Below, in pieces: positions 16,616-25,516 of a DNA stretch of 64,000 bases. The notes under the pieces are model-generated. The model saw nothing but the letters and a program-made list of their open reading frames with translations. It searched no databases and was not told the origin of the DNA. The stretch covers positions 4,794,001-4,858,000 of the forward strand of contig NZ_CP018319.1 of NCBI RefSeq assembly GCF_001952935.1, in the 5' to 3' direction. The position numbers and the translations under genes are program-made. Source of the stretch: Pseudomonas frederiksbergensis. GTDB taxonomy: Bacteria; Pseudomonadota; Gammaproteobacteria; Pseudomonadales; Pseudomonadaceae. Every line of letters begins with the position of its first letter. Within the stretch, counting starts at the first letter, position 1.

Positions 16616-17413
16616 TTACGTGTCAGCGTTCTGCAAGTTCTTCGATACGGTCGAACTGTCTTTTGAACCCATGAGCAGTCTCTTCGTCACCAGCAACATC
16701 CCCAATGAAACCACCACTCCCATCGCGAATCCCCACCAGCCAAACTTCGGCAACGTCAGCGCCAACACCAGGCAAAACGCGGCGAACGAATACATCCCGG
16801 TTGCGGTGGCCCGCAACAATGCAGCAGTAAACGCCGGGCCGCGGGTTTGCTGGGAGAACACCGCCATCACGCTGCCCAGCACCGGGAACACCGCGAGCAG
16901 ACCGCTCCAGCGTTCACCGACGGTGCTGGCCAGCAACGTGACGGCGAGGGTGAGCAGGGCACCGGCAATCATGCGCAACAGCAATTTGTCGGACTTCGGC
17001 GCCGGGCCCGAAACGATCGGCTGTACCGAGGGAAACAGATACGGCGCCGCCAGCAGAGCGGTCGCGGCGGCGATCACCGAGAACACCAGCGACGGCGGAA
17101 TCAACGACAGCACAACGGCCGCCGTGGCCCAGACCAACAGCGAAATCACCAGCGCCCACGGCCACTTCGCGCGTTGTGCAACCTGAGCGTAGGTCACGCA
17201 AAAGGCAATCATCGCGAACATCGCCGACAGCGCTGCCGTCGCCGATTGAGCGGCGAACACCTGGCCCTGCTCGATGGCGAGAAAGAACAGAATCGGCCCG
17301 ACCACCACCGGCAACCCCGACAACCAACCGGCGACACTCGGTCCCCAGCGTTTACCGGCCAGGGAAATCAGCAAGAGAAACCCTGGGATGACCAGCAGTT
17401 TGAGTAGCAGCAC
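16616..17413 (-). CDS. Integral membrane protein of unknown function
   Basis: This 265-residue protein is highly hydrophobic, with roughly eight predicted membrane segments. It is rich in small residues and starts VLLLKLLVIPGFLLLISLAGKRWGPSVAGWL. The GTG start at 17413 is supported by GGAGG seven to eight bases upstream. I do not recognise a named family and no transporter motif stands out. It is flanked by the secreted protein gene and a long repeat, apparently as a single-gene unit. Confidence 0.75.
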   Translation of the reverse strand: MLLLKLLVIPGFLLLISLAGKRWGPSVAGWLSGLPVVVGPILFFLAIEQGQVFAAQSATAALSAMFAMIAFCVTYAQVAQRAKWPWALVISLLVWATAAVVLSLIPPSLVFSVIAAATALLAAPYLFPSVQPIVSGPAPKSDKLLLRMIAGALLTLAVTLLASTVGERWSGLLAVFPVLGSVMAVFSQQTRGPAFTAALLRATATGMYSFAAFCLVLALTLPKFGWWGFAMGVVVSLGMLLVTKRLLMGSKDSSTVSKNLQNADT

Positions 17414-17531
17414 GCACGTACCTCCGACCTGAGTGAGGCGGCAACGTTAGCATTGCATGGGAGCGATTGCTCTATGGATGCCTTGATTTTGTATACAAAA
17501 AAAAGGTTTCGGGTTCCGGCGGGGTTGTGTT

Positions 17532-17642
17532 GATCGTTCCCACGCTCCGCGTGGGAATGCCTCAATGGACGCTCCGCGTCCGCTTCGGCAGGGACGCGGA
17601 GCGTCCCGGGCTGCATTCCCACGCGGAGCGTGGGAACGATCA
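17532..17642. repeat. Long intergenic repeat, copy 4 (GATCGTTCCC family)
   Basis: This full-length copy of 111 bp ends GGAACGATCA at 17642. Its last three bases (TCA) are the reverse complement of the TGA stop of the LysR gene at 17640, so the element supplies that stop codon. Confidence 0.85.
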
Positions 17643-18536
17643 GTCGTGCTTAAGCGCCTCAACCACAAAATCAATGAACACCCGGGTCTTGGCCGGCATC
17701 AACGTCCGGCTCGGGTAATACAGCGAAATCGGCCCCGCGTCGGCGTGCCAGTCGGGCAGCAGGCGCACCAGTTCGCCACGCTGGATATTCGCCAGCACAT
17801 CCGGCAATACCAGCAGTGTCACGCCCAGGCCAAGTATTGCCGCTTGGCGCATGGCGGCCGGGTCGTTGAGCACAATGTGTTCGTTGAGATTGGCCGGTGC
17901 TTCGTTGCCCGCGCCATCGTGCATCAGCCATTGGCGAATCCGTCCGGTGCGGGTGCCGCGCATCACTATGCCGGTGTGTCCGCACAGGTCTGCCGGATTC
18001 TCGGGCAGGCTGCGTCCTGCGAGGTAGGCGGGAGAGGCGACTGCCACTACATGCGCCGCCGCCAACGTCCGAGAAACCACCCCTGGCATTAACTCGAAAC
18101 CGCCGCCAATGGCCGCGTCATACCCTTCGGCAATCAGATCCACAGGGCGGTTTTCGAAGTGCCATTCCGGGCGAATCAATGGGTAACGCGCCAGGAACGC
18201 TGGCAGCAGCGGCAACACATGATCGATGCCAAAGGTCGGCGCCAGACTGACCTTGAGCACGCCCGCCGGCTCGCCTTGGTCGCTGCTCACCGCGCTGATG
18301 GCGGTCTGTAACGCTTGCAGATTGCCGCCGATGCTCGTCAGAAAGCGTTCCCCGGCTTCGGTCAGGGACAGCTTGCGGGTCGAGCGCTGGAACAGCCGCA
18401 CGCCGATGTTGCGTTCGAGCATCGCCACGTTGCGGCTGACAGCGGCTGGGGTCAGCGCGAGCACTCGTGCGGCGGCGGAAAAACTGCCGGTTTCGGCACT
18501 GCGGACGAAGGATTCGAGGTTGGCGAGGGTTTCCAT
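17640..18536 (-). CDS. LysR-family transcriptional regulator
   Basis: This 298-residue regulator has an N-terminal winged helix (METLANLESFVRSAETGSFSAAARVLALTPAAVSRNVAMLE region) and a C-terminal substrate-binding domain. It is divergent from the small NAD(P)-binding reductase gene, the usual LysR arrangement, and probably controls it. An inverted repeat just upstream of its start is a candidate binding site. The ATG at 18536 matches the conserved LysR N-terminus, so the upstream in-frame codons were left out. Confidence 0.85.
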   Translation of the reverse strand: METLANLESFVRSAETGSFSAAARVLALTPAAVSRNVAMLERNIGVRLFQRSTRKLSLTEAGERFLTSIGGNLQALQTAISAVSSDQGEPAGVLKVSLAPTFGIDHVLPLLPAFLARYPLIRPEWHFENRPVDLIAEGYDAAIGGGFELMPGVVSRTLAAAHVVAVASPAYLAGRSLPENPADLCGHTGIVMRGTRTGRIRQWLMHDGAGNEAPANLNEHIVLNDPAAMRQAAILGLGVTLLVLPDVLANIQRGELVRLLPDWHADAGPISLYYPSRTLMPAKTRVFIDFVVEALKHD

Positions 18537-18557
18537 GGAAATCACCTGATAGTCATG

Positions 18558-18574
18558 CTTGAAGATCATTCAAG
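18558..18574. promoter_or_regulatory. Candidate LysR operator between divergent genes
   Basis: CTTGAAGATCATTCAAG is an inverted repeat with 6 bp arms and a 5 bp centre, located 22 bp upstream of the LysR start. Its geometry fits a LysR-type box in a divergent promoter region. Confidence 0.4.
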
Positions 18575-18647
18575 GCATTACCAGCTAATCAAGCGTTAAT
18601 GGCAAGTGCAGTATTCACTCCAACGACAACCCACGGAGTGAACAACC

Positions 18648-19250
18648 ATGAGCACCATCGGAATCATCGGCGCCGGCGCAATCGGCGCAGCCTTTGCCAG
18701 AGCACTGTCGCGTCAAGGCATTGAAGTGGTAATCGCCAACAGCCGTGGGCCGCAAAGCCTGGCCTCGCTGGTGGCAGAACTCGGGCCAACGGCGCGTGCC
18801 GGAACCCGCGAGGAAGCCGCCGCGCAAGCCATCGTGCTGGTCGCGGTGAACTGGTCGAAGCTGCCGACCGCGCTCGCCGGCCTGCCGGATTTTGGCGGAC
18901 GGATTGTCATCGACGCCAACAACTCAATCGAGGCGCCATCGTTCAAAGCGGTGGATTTGCAGGGGCGCACGTCCAGCGAGGTGTTTGCCGAATGGGTGCC
19001 CGGTGCGCGGGTGGTGAAGGCGTTCAATCACCTTCAGGCGCATTTTCTGGAGAGTGATCCGACAGCGGAGGGCGGGCGACGGGTGCTGTTTCTTTCGGGT
19101 GATGATGCCGATGCGAAAGCACAAGTGGCAGCGCTGATCGAACAGTTGGGCTTCTTCGGGATTGATCTTGGGGAATTGAGCGTCGGGGCGCGGCTGGTGC
19201 AGTTTCCGGGCGGTCCTTTGCCGGTGCTGAACCTGGTGAAATTCGCCTGA
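18648..19250 (+). CDS. NADPH-dependent F420 reductase-family oxidoreductase
   Basis: This 200-residue protein has a Rossmann fold starting at the N-terminus (IGIIGAGAIGAAFARALS, glycine-rich loop) and the segments VIANSRGPQSL, VIDANNSIEAP and VVKAFNHL. The family holds F420H2:NADP reductases and many uncharacterised NAD(P)-binding proteins; pseudomonads generally lack F420, so a flavin or small metabolite is a likelier partner. It is divergent from the LysR gene and probably regulated by it. An intrinsic terminator follows. Confidence 0.8.
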   Translation: MSTIGIIGAGAIGAAFARALSRQGIEVVIANSRGPQSLASLVAELGPTARAGTREEAAAQAIVLVAVNWSKLPTALAGLPDFGGRIVIDANNSIEAPSFKAVDLQGRTSSEVFAEWVPGARVVKAFNHLQAHFLESDPTAEGGRRVLFLSGDDADAKAQVAALIEQLGFFGIDLGELSVGARLVQFPGGPLPVLNLVKFA

Positions 19251-19266
19251 CGATAGACAAAAAGAA

Positions 19267-19298
19267 CCCGGTGCGACGTGAGTCGCGCCGGGTGTTTT
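19267..19298 (+). terminator. Intrinsic terminator
   Basis: An 11 bp stem (CCCGGTGCGAC with GTCGCGCCGGG, one G-T pair) and a GTGA loop are followed by TGTTTT. It lies 16 bp after the reductase stop. Confidence 0.75.
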
Positions 19299-19353
19299 GC
19301 CAGACGGCGAACGGATATTCGTGGGTCCCCGCGCCATCTGTTGAACGCTGTTT

Positions 19354-19464
19354 GATCGTTCCCACGCTCTGCGTGGGAATGCAGCCCGTGACGCTCTGCG
19401 TCACTTCCAAAGCCGAACGCAGAGCGTCCGATGAGGCATTCCCACGCAGAGCGTGGGAACGATC
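19354..19464. repeat. Long intergenic repeat, copy 5 (GATCGTTCCC family)
   Basis: This 111 bp copy is in the opposite internal orientation to the others. It lies between the converging reductase and acetyl-CoA acetyltransferase genes. Confidence 0.85.
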
Positions 19465-19483
19465 CTTGTGACCGAAAAAACGT

Positions 19484-20665
19484 TTACGCCCGTTCGATCG
19501 CCAGTGCCACGCCCTGACCACCACCGATGCACAGGGTGGCGAGGCCTTTCTTGGCGTCACGCTTGATCATTTCATGCAGCAGAGTCACCAATACTCGGCA
19601 ACCCGACGCACCGATCGGGTGGCCCAGGGCGATAGCGCCGCCGTTGACGTTGACCTTGTTGAGGTCCCATTCCAGGTCCTTGGCCACTGCCAGAGATTGT
19701 GCTGCGAAGGCTTCGTTGGCTTCGATCAGGTCCAGTTGGTCGATGGACCAGCCGGCCTTATCCAGGCAGCGACGAGTCGCGCTGACCGGGCCGATGCCCA
19801 TGATCGCCGGGTCTACACCCGCGTTGGCGTAAGCGGCGATTTTCGCCAGCACGGGCAGGCCGAGGGCTTTGGCCTTTTCCGCGCTCATCAGGATCACGGC
19901 GGCGGCACCGTCGTTCAGGGACGAGGCGTTACCGGCAGTCACCGAACCGTCCTTCTTGAAGGCCGGTTTCAGTTTGCCCAGGGAGTCGGCGGTGGTGCCG
20001 GCCCGTGGTTGTTCGTCAACCTGGAAGGCGACCGGATCGCCCTTGCGCTGAGGAATCAGGATCGGCGTGATCTCGTCGGCAAACCGCCCGGCTTCGATGG
20101 CGGCCGTGGCTTTCTGCTGCGAGGCCGCAGCGAAGGCATCTTGCTGTTCGCGGGTCAGGCTGTACTTGTCAGCCAGGTTCTCGGCGGTGATGCCCATGTG
20201 GTAATCGTTGAACGCATCCCACAGGCCGTCGCTGATCATGGTGTCGACGATTTTCGCGTTACCCATGCGCAGACCAGTGCGCGCACCGGGCATGACGTAG
20301 TTGGACAGGCTCATGTTTTCCTGGCCGCCGGCAATGATCACGTCGGCATCGCCGCAGCGAATTGCCTGAGTAGCCAGGTGCAATGCTTTGAGGCCCGAGC
20401 CGCAGACCTTGTTCAGGGTCATCGCCGGCACGGTAAACGGCAGGCCGGCCTTGATCGCGGACTGGCGCGCAGGGTTTTGTCCGGCGCCGGCGGTCAATAC
20501 CTGGCCCATGATCACTTCATCAACTTCAGCAACGTCCAGGTCGGTTTGCGCCAGCAGCTGACGGATTACCGCAGCACCGAGATCAACCGCGGACACGTTG
20601 GCCAGGGCACCCTGGAAACTGCCGATGGCAGTGCGGGTGGCGGCGACAATGACGACTTCTTGCAT
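19484..20665 (-). CDS. atoB: Acetyl-CoA acetyltransferase
   Basis: This 393-residue thiolase has the acylation cysteine C88 (NKVCGSGLKALHLA), the histidine motif GGAIALGHPIGASG and the C-terminal cysteine motif CIGGGQG. It cleaves acetoacetyl-CoA to two acetyl-CoA, completing the pathway begun by the CoA-transferase upstream. The ATG at 20665 has AGGA upstream; the longer frame adds five unlikely residues. It is the last gene of the dhcA-dhcB-atoB unit, 11 bp after dhcB. Confidence 0.9.
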   Translation of the reverse strand: MQEVVIVAATRTAIGSFQGALANVSAVDLGAAVIRQLLAQTDLDVAEVDEVIMGQVLTAGAGQNPARQSAIKAGLPFTVPAMTLNKVCGSGLKALHLATQAIRCGDADVIIAGGQENMSLSNYVMPGARTGLRMGNAKIVDTMISDGLWDAFNDYHMGITAENLADKYSLTREQQDAFAAASQQKATAAIEAGRFADEITPILIPQRKGDPVAFQVDEQPRAGTTADSLGKLKPAFKKDGSVTAGNASSLNDGAAAVILMSAEKAKALGLPVLAKIAAYANAGVDPAIMGIGPVSATRRCLDKAGWSIDQLDLIEANEAFAAQSLAVAKDLEWDLNKVNVNGGAIALGHPIGASGCRVLVTLLHEMIKRDAKKGLATLCIGGGQGVALAIERA

Positions 20666-20676
20666 GGAATGATTCC

Positions 20677-21342
20677 TCACTGGGCAGCGAACTGCATTTC
20701 CGGAACGTGATCCGGCACGATCAGTTTACCGGCGGTCTTGGCGACAATCTCCTCGACGCTGACGCCCGGTGCACGTTCCTTGAGAATGAACGCGCCGTTT
20801 TCGATTTCCAGGTAAGCCAGGTCGGTCAGCACACGCTTGATGCACCCGGCACCGGTCAGCGGCAGGCTGCATTTGGACAGCAGCTTGGACTCACCGTCCT
20901 TGGAGGCGTGGGTCATGATGACGATGATGTTGTCTGCGCCGGCCACCAGGTCCATGGCGCCGCCCATGCCCTTGACCAGTTTGCCGGGGATCATCCAGGA
21001 GGCGATGTTGCCTTCCACGTCCACTTCGAACGCACCGAGTACTGTCAGGTCGACATGACCACCGCGGATCATCGCGAAGGACTCGGCCGAGGAAAAGATC
21101 GACGCGCCGATACGCGCGGTCACCGTTTGTTTGCCGGCATTGATCATGTCGGCATCGATGGTGTCTTCGGTTGGAAAGGGACCCATGCCCAGCAAGCCGT
21201 TTTCCGACTGCAGCATGACTTCCATGCCTTCGGGGATGTAGTTGGCGACCAGGGTCGGAATGCCGATGCCCAGGTTCACGTAGAAGCCGTCCTGCATTTC
21301 GCGGGCGACGCGTTGAGCCATTTGTTCGCGGGAAAGTGCCAT
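20677..21342 (-). CDS. dhcB: 3-oxoacid (dehydrocarnitine) CoA-transferase subunit B
   Basis: This 221-residue subunit carries the catalytic glutamate E47 in SENGLLGMGP and the family pattern GIGIPTLVANY. Together with the A subunit it transfers CoA from succinyl-CoA to a 3-oxoacid. The order LysR, A, B, atoB matches the P. aeruginosa PA1998-PA2001 locus of carnitine/dehydrocarnitine use, which is why I use the dhc name; a plain acetoacetate (sco/ato) role remains possible. Confidence 0.85.
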   Translation of the reverse strand: MALSREQMAQRVAREMQDGFYVNLGIGIPTLVANYIPEGMEVMLQSENGLLGMGPFPTEDTIDADMINAGKQTVTARIGASIFSSAESFAMIRGGHVDLTVLGAFEVDVEGNIASWMIPGKLVKGMGGAMDLVAGADNIIVIMTHASKDGESKLLSKCSLPLTGAGCIKRVLTDLAYLEIENGAFILKERAPGVSVEEIVAKTAGKLIVPDHVPEMQFAAQ

Positions 21343-21378
21343 TGTTGTTATTCCTTCATTCGGTCCGGGGGCAGGGGA

Positions 21379-22077
21379 TCACTTACGCACGGTGCGCTGT
21401 TCGATGCGCTTCTCGAACGTGCCGCAAATGACCCGGTCGACGTAGATGCCAGGGGTGTGGATCTGCGCCGGGTCCAGCTCGCCGGGTTCGACGATTTCTT
21501 CGACTTCGACCACGGTGATCTTGCCCGCGGTGGCGGCCAGCGGGTTGAAGTTCTGGGCGGTGTGGCGGTAGATGACGTTGCCGAAATGGTCGGCTTTCCA
21601 GCCTTTGACGATGGCGAAGTCACCGGTGATGGATTCTTCCATCAGGTACTTGCGGCCATGGAATTCGCGAACTTCCTTGCCGTCGGCTACCGGCGTGCCG
21701 ACGCCGGTGGCGGTGAAGAACGCCGGGATGCCGGCACCGCCTGCGCGCATTTTTTCGGCGAGGGTGCCTTGGGGAGTCAGGACCACTTCGATAGCACCGC
21801 TGAGCAGTTGCTCCTCGAACATTTTGTTCTCGCCGACGTAGGACGCCACCACCTTGCGGATCTGCCGGTCTTCCAGCAGCACGCCGAGGCCGAAACCGTC
21901 GACGCCGCAGTTGTTGGAAACCACGGTGAGGTCGCGTGTGCCTTTGCGCTTGATCTCGGCGATGAGGTTTTCCGGAATCCCGCACAGACCGAAGCCGCCA
22001 GCGATCACGGTCATGCCGTCTTCAAGACCTGCCAGAGCTTCCTCATAGGAACTCACGCGCTTGTCGAAACCTGCCAT
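21379..22077 (-). CDS. dhcA: 3-oxoacid (dehydrocarnitine) CoA-transferase subunit A
   Basis: This 232-residue subunit has the CoA-transferase family signature GGFGLCGIPENLI and ends FEKRIEQRTVRK. It pairs with the B subunit encoded 36 bp downstream. The ATG at 22077 has AGAGGTG a few bases upstream; a GTG two codons earlier is less likely. It is the first gene of the operon, divergent from the LysR gene at 22289, with an AT-rich promoter region between them. Confidence 0.85.
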   Translation of the reverse strand: MAGFDKRVSSYEEALAGLEDGMTVIAGGFGLCGIPENLIAEIKRKGTRDLTVVSNNCGVDGFGLGVLLEDRQIRKVVASYVGENKMFEEQLLSGAIEVVLTPQGTLAEKMRAGGAGIPAFFTATGVGTPVADGKEVREFHGRKYLMEESITGDFAIVKGWKADHFGNVIYRHTAQNFNPLAATAGKITVVEVEEIVEPGELDPAQIHTPGIYVDRVICGTFEKRIEQRTVRK

Positions 22078-22202
22078 ATGCACCTCTTTTATTCTTTGTG
22101 GGCGGCTGGCTAGCCGTATTGGGGTAGGAGTGTCGCGCTGCAGAATTCATCTGTTAAGTTGATTTTTAAGGTTGATTGATAGATAAAACTCACCAATAAC
22201 CC

Positions 22203-22230
22203 CTGTAGGAGCGAGCCTGCTCGCGATGGC
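22203..22230. repeat. Single REP unit
   Basis: This is one palindromic unit (CTGTAGGAGCGAGCCTGCTC and following) without a partner, located in the divergent dhcA/dhcR promoter region. The AT-rich part at about 22145-22195, between it and dhcA, is the likelier promoter for dhcA. Confidence 0.7.
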
Positions 22231-22288
22231 GATTTCAAGGAAGCCATTGCGGGTAGGCCGTGCTCCTGATTACTGGAGCAATTCGCAC

Positions 22289-23185
22289 ATGACAGTCAAG
22301 CAGATCCGCGCATTCCTGGCCGTAGCTCAGAGTCTGAGTTTTGCCGTGGCCTGCGAGCGATTGCACCTGTCGCAATCGGCATTAAGCCTGACCATCAAGG
22401 CGCTGGAGGAGGGGTTGGGCGGGCGACTGTTCACCCGCACCACGCGCAATGTCGCGCTGACAGCAGAGGGGGAATCACTGGTGCCGCTGGCACGTCGGCT
22501 GATCGCTGACTGGGATAACGCCGAGGATGAGCTGCGGCAACGCTTCACTCTCCAGCGCGGACGCGTGACGCTGGCGGCGATGCCCTCGTTTGCCGGCAAC
22601 CTGCTGCCGCCGATCCTGAAAACCTTTCGGGCGCGCTACCCCAAGGTCAACGTCACAGTGAATGACGTGATCAACGAGCAGGTGCTGGAGATGGTGCGTG
22701 ACCGGCAGGTTGAACTGGGAGTGGCGTTTGAACCGAATCAGAGTTCATCGCTGGCATTCACGCCGTTATACATGGACCGTTTCGTGGCTGTGGTGCCGAA
22801 AGATTCTCCTTTTGCCGAACGGCAAGACATCGATTGGCAGACCCTGCTCGAGGAACCGTTCATCACCTTGCAGCGACCATCGACGGTGCGGGTGATGCTC
22901 GAAGAGCACTTGCAGGCACGCGGGATGAAATTGCCGGTGGAGTTTGAAAGTCATCAGTTGGCGACGGTGGGGCGGATGGTCGCCAGCGGGTTGGGGGTGA
23001 GTGCGGTGCCGGCGTTGTGTGTCGGGCAGATGCTGGAACTCGGAGCGCGGTGCATCACTTTGCGCGACCCGGTGGTGGAGCGGGCGATCGGGGTGCTGAC
23101 CAAGCCAGGGGTGGAACTGTCGGCGGCGGCGCAGGCGTTGTTCGATATCCTTAAAGCCGAAAACCTCGGCCAACGCCTCCATTGA
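22289..23185 (+). CDS. dhcR: LysR-family regulator of the dhc/ato genes
   Basis: This 298-residue LysR protein has an N-terminal helix-turn-helix (MTVKQIRAFLAVAQSLSFAV, LSQSALSLTIKALE) and a substrate-binding domain. It is divergent from dhcA, as dhcR is in P. aeruginosa, where the product activates the dhc genes in response to carnitine-derived signals. The ATG at 22289 has GGAG ten bases upstream. The stop codon TGA overlaps the minimal palindrome that follows. Confidence 0.75.
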   Translation: MTVKQIRAFLAVAQSLSFAVACERLHLSQSALSLTIKALEEGLGGRLFTRTTRNVALTAEGESLVPLARRLIADWDNAEDELRQRFTLQRGRVTLAAMPSFAGNLLPPILKTFRARYPKVNVTVNDVINEQVLEMVRDRQVELGVAFEPNQSSSLAFTPLYMDRFVAVVPKDSPFAERQDIDWQTLLEEPFITLQRPSTVRVMLEEHLQARGMKLPVEFESHQLATVGRMVASGLGVSAVPALCVGQMLELGARCITLRDPVVERAIGVLTKPGVELSAAAQALFDILKAENLGQRLH

Positions 23186-23215
23186 TCGTTCCCACGCGGA
23201 GCGTGGGAACGATCA
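23184..23215. repeat. Minimal palindromic form of the long repeat, between convergent genes
   Basis: This is a 32 bp palindrome of the family's two ends only, GATCGTTCCCACGC joined through GGA to GCGTGGGAACGATCA. Its left edge overlaps the TGA of dhcR and its right edge holds the TGA of the sirtuin gene on the other strand. It probably serves as a terminator for both genes. Confidence 0.85.
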
Positions 23216-24055
23216 TTGGGACAGGTGTTGTGTCAGTAGGGGGAGTAGCTGCTCGCACGACGCCTCTATTTTCAAATCAAGAAGGTCATCCGCCCGTGTC
23301 TTTCCCAAATTGATCGCCATTAACGGCTTGCCCTGATCCGCCACCGCCCGGCATAACCGAAACGCTGAATACGCCATCAACGAAGATCCGACCACCAGCA
23401 ACCCCGCCGCCTTTTCGACCGCCGCCATCGCTTTGGCCGCTGTCACCTGCGCCACGTTCTCGCCAAAAAAAACCACGTCCGGCTTCATCCGCTCACCTGC
23501 GCAGTACGGGCACTGCGGCACCTGAAACCGCGCCTCAAACGCCGCATCCAGCAGCGTGTCGCCATCCGGGGCTTGCACCGCATCCACGCCGGCCAGATAC
23601 GGATTCTGCGTTTCCATCAATTGCTGGATCGAATCCCGTTCGCTGCGTTTTCCGCAGTCCAGGCACAACACTCGATGCAGGCTGCCGTGGAGTTCGATGA
23701 CGTCATGGCTGCCGGCCTGGTCGTGCAGGGTGTCGACGTTTTGCGTGATCAGCCCGCTGATCTGCTGCGAACTTTGCAAACTGGCCAAGGCCTCGTGGGC
23801 CACGTTCGGCTGGGCCTGGCGCACTCGCGGCCAACCGAGCATCGCCCGCGCCCAATAGCGTCGCCGGGATTCGGGGGCGGATAGGAATTCCTGATACATC
23901 ATCGGTTGCCGGCCACGCCGCACGCCCTGATTGTCGCGGTAGTCCGGAATGCCCGACGGAGTGCTGATGCCGGCGCCGGTCAGGACCACAAATGGCTGGT
24001 CGGCCATTAACTGTTGAAGGCGATCGAGTTGTTCGCGGATGAGGCTGTCGAGCAT
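23213..24055 (-). CDS. NAD-dependent protein deacylase, SIR2 family
   Basis: This 280-residue sirtuin has the NAD-binding motif GAGISTPSGIPDYR (residues 27-40), QNVDTLHDQAG, the catalytic H123 (ELHGSLH) and two zinc pairs, C131/C134 and C182/C185. It removes acetyl or longer acyl groups from lysines, and its length and zinc loop fit a class II/III bacterial form. The ATG at 24055 has GGAG eight bases upstream. It is adjacent to carnitine/acetoacetate genes that make acyl-CoAs, but shares no operon with them. Confidence 0.85.
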   Translation of the reverse strand: MLDSLIREQLDRLQQLMADQPFVVLTGAGISTPSGIPDYRDNQGVRRGRQPMMYQEFLSAPESRRRYWARAMLGWPRVRQAQPNVAHEALASLQSSQQISGLITQNVDTLHDQAGSHDVIELHGSLHRVLCLDCGKRSERDSIQQLMETQNPYLAGVDAVQAPDGDTLLDAAFEARFQVPQCPYCAGERMKPDVVFFGENVAQVTAAKAMAAVEKAAGLLVVGSSLMAYSAFRLCRAVADQGKPLMAINLGKTRADDLLDLKIEASCEQLLPLLTQHLSQ

Positions 24056-24143
24056 GTTCAACACTCCGGTGGACCATGAGTGTTTGCAGGGTAGCATTTG
24101 CCGACCACCCGGACAGGTTGCCCGTCCGGGTGATGTCAGGCAC

Positions 24144-25190
24144 CTATTTACGCGCCTCCAGAATCAGGTTGAACGGCGTTTCCGTGGCCCGCCGGAACGT
24201 CTTGAACCCGGCCTCGGTGAAAACCTTGCGCAGCCGCGCCTCGCCAGCCTGGGCGCCGAGCCCGAGGCCGACTTCCTGGGACAGTGAGTTCGGGGTGCAG
24301 ATGAAGGTCGAGGCGGCGTAGAACAAGCGGCCAACCGGGGTGGTATTGTCGTCGAGCGAGTCGTTGGCGAACGGTTCTACCAGCAGCACCGTGCCGTCCG
24401 GTTTCAGTGCGTCATAAGCATGCCGCGCCGCGCCCACCGGGTCGCCCATGTCGTGCAGACAGTCGAAATAGCAAACCAGGTCATAGTCATCGCCGGGGAA
24501 GCTTTTTGCCGTGCCCTGGAAGAACCGCGCACGCCCGGCCACGCCACCTTCTTCGGCGCGCTGGGTGGCGACGGTGACGGAGGGCGCGTGGTAGTCGAAA
24601 CCGACGAATCGCGAATTCGGAAACGATTGGGCCATGATCACGGTGGATGCGCCGTGGCCGCAGCCGATGTCCGCCACTTTGGCGCCAGCCTCCAGTTTGC
24701 CGACCACGCCTTCGAGCGCCGGTAGCCATTCGGCGACCAAGTGCGCTTTATAACCTGGCCGGAAGAACCGCTCCGTGCCACTGAACATGCACGGATGGTG
24801 ATCGCCCCAGGCGAGGGCACCGTCGCCGCGCATGGCGTTGACCAGTTTGTCCTTGTCATGGAAAAACGATGCGACCACCCCGATGCCACCCGCGATATAG
24901 ACCGGTGAGTCTTCGATTGCCAATGCCAGGGCTTGCTCTTCGGGCAGGCGGAACTGGCCGTCGCGGTGTTCCATATAACCGGAAGCGGCGTGGGCGCTGA
25001 GCCATTCGCGCAGCAGGCGGGTGTTGCAGCCGGTTTTGTCGGCGAGGGTTTCAGGGGTGACTGGCTGGCTGTCGGCCATGGCCCGGTACAGTCCGAGCTC
25101 TTCGCCGAGGATGACGTTGGCGAGCATCGCTGCGCCGCCCATGTCGTTCACCAGTTTGCCCATGAAATCATTGAGTCTGGCCTCGTCCAT
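24144..25190 (-). CDS. SAM-dependent methyltransferase with N-terminal winged-helix domain
   Basis: This 348-residue protein has an N-terminal winged-helix dimerisation-type domain (about 15-80) and a class I methyltransferase core with motif I VADIGCGHGASTVIMA near residue 172 and FDCLHDMGDP. Similar proteins methylate small molecules, but the substrate is unknown. The ATG at 25190 has AAGGAG eight bases upstream; a GTG one codon earlier is also possible. It is followed 88 bp later by the sirtuin gene on the same strand. Confidence 0.8.
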   Translation of the reverse strand: MDEARLNDFMGKLVNDMGGAAMLANVILGEELGLYRAMADSQPVTPETLADKTGCNTRLLREWLSAHAASGYMEHRDGQFRLPEEQALALAIEDSPVYIAGGIGVVASFFHDKDKLVNAMRGDGALAWGDHHPCMFSGTERFFRPGYKAHLVAEWLPALEGVVGKLEAGAKVADIGCGHGASTVIMAQSFPNSRFVGFDYHAPSVTVATQRAEEGGVAGRARFFQGTAKSFPGDDYDLVCYFDCLHDMGDPVGAARHAYDALKPDGTVLLVEPFANDSLDDNTTPVGRLFYAASTFICTPNSLSQEVGLGLGAQAGEARLRKVFTEAGFKTFRRATETPFNLILEARK

Positions 25191-25516
25191 CACATGTGCT
25201 CCTTCAGCAGGATCACAGTCCAGAGGCCTTGTTTTTCGAGGCGTTCACCTCTGAACGGTGGTCGTGGGAATGAACAGGACGATAAGCACGTCCTGCGTGC
25301 AGTAAGTTTAGTCCGGGGACCGTGGGCCGCTGTCTGGAGCGACGAAAGTGCCTGACTCACACGGGTCTCCTGTGGGATTTGTGTTGTGTATTGCACTGTA
25401 TCTGACAGGCTTCCCGATACAGTTCCCCGCACTACCAGGGTATTGCCGAACACAGACCCGATACATCCTTTCGGTTAACTGTGATTCCGTCCTGGCAAAC
25501 ATTGAGATCGACACCC
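25191..25516. other. Intergenic region upstream of the MNIO pair
   Basis: This 326 bp divergent region separates the methyltransferase and the DUF692 gene. It is where a bufferin-type precursor gene would normally lie. I found no short reading frame with a signal peptide and cysteine pattern on either strand. No clear operator stands out. Confidence 0.5.

Noticed and set aside
20707..22113. 468-codon plus-strand frame over dhcA/dhcB
   Set aside because: It is the complement of two well-supported CoA-transferase genes.
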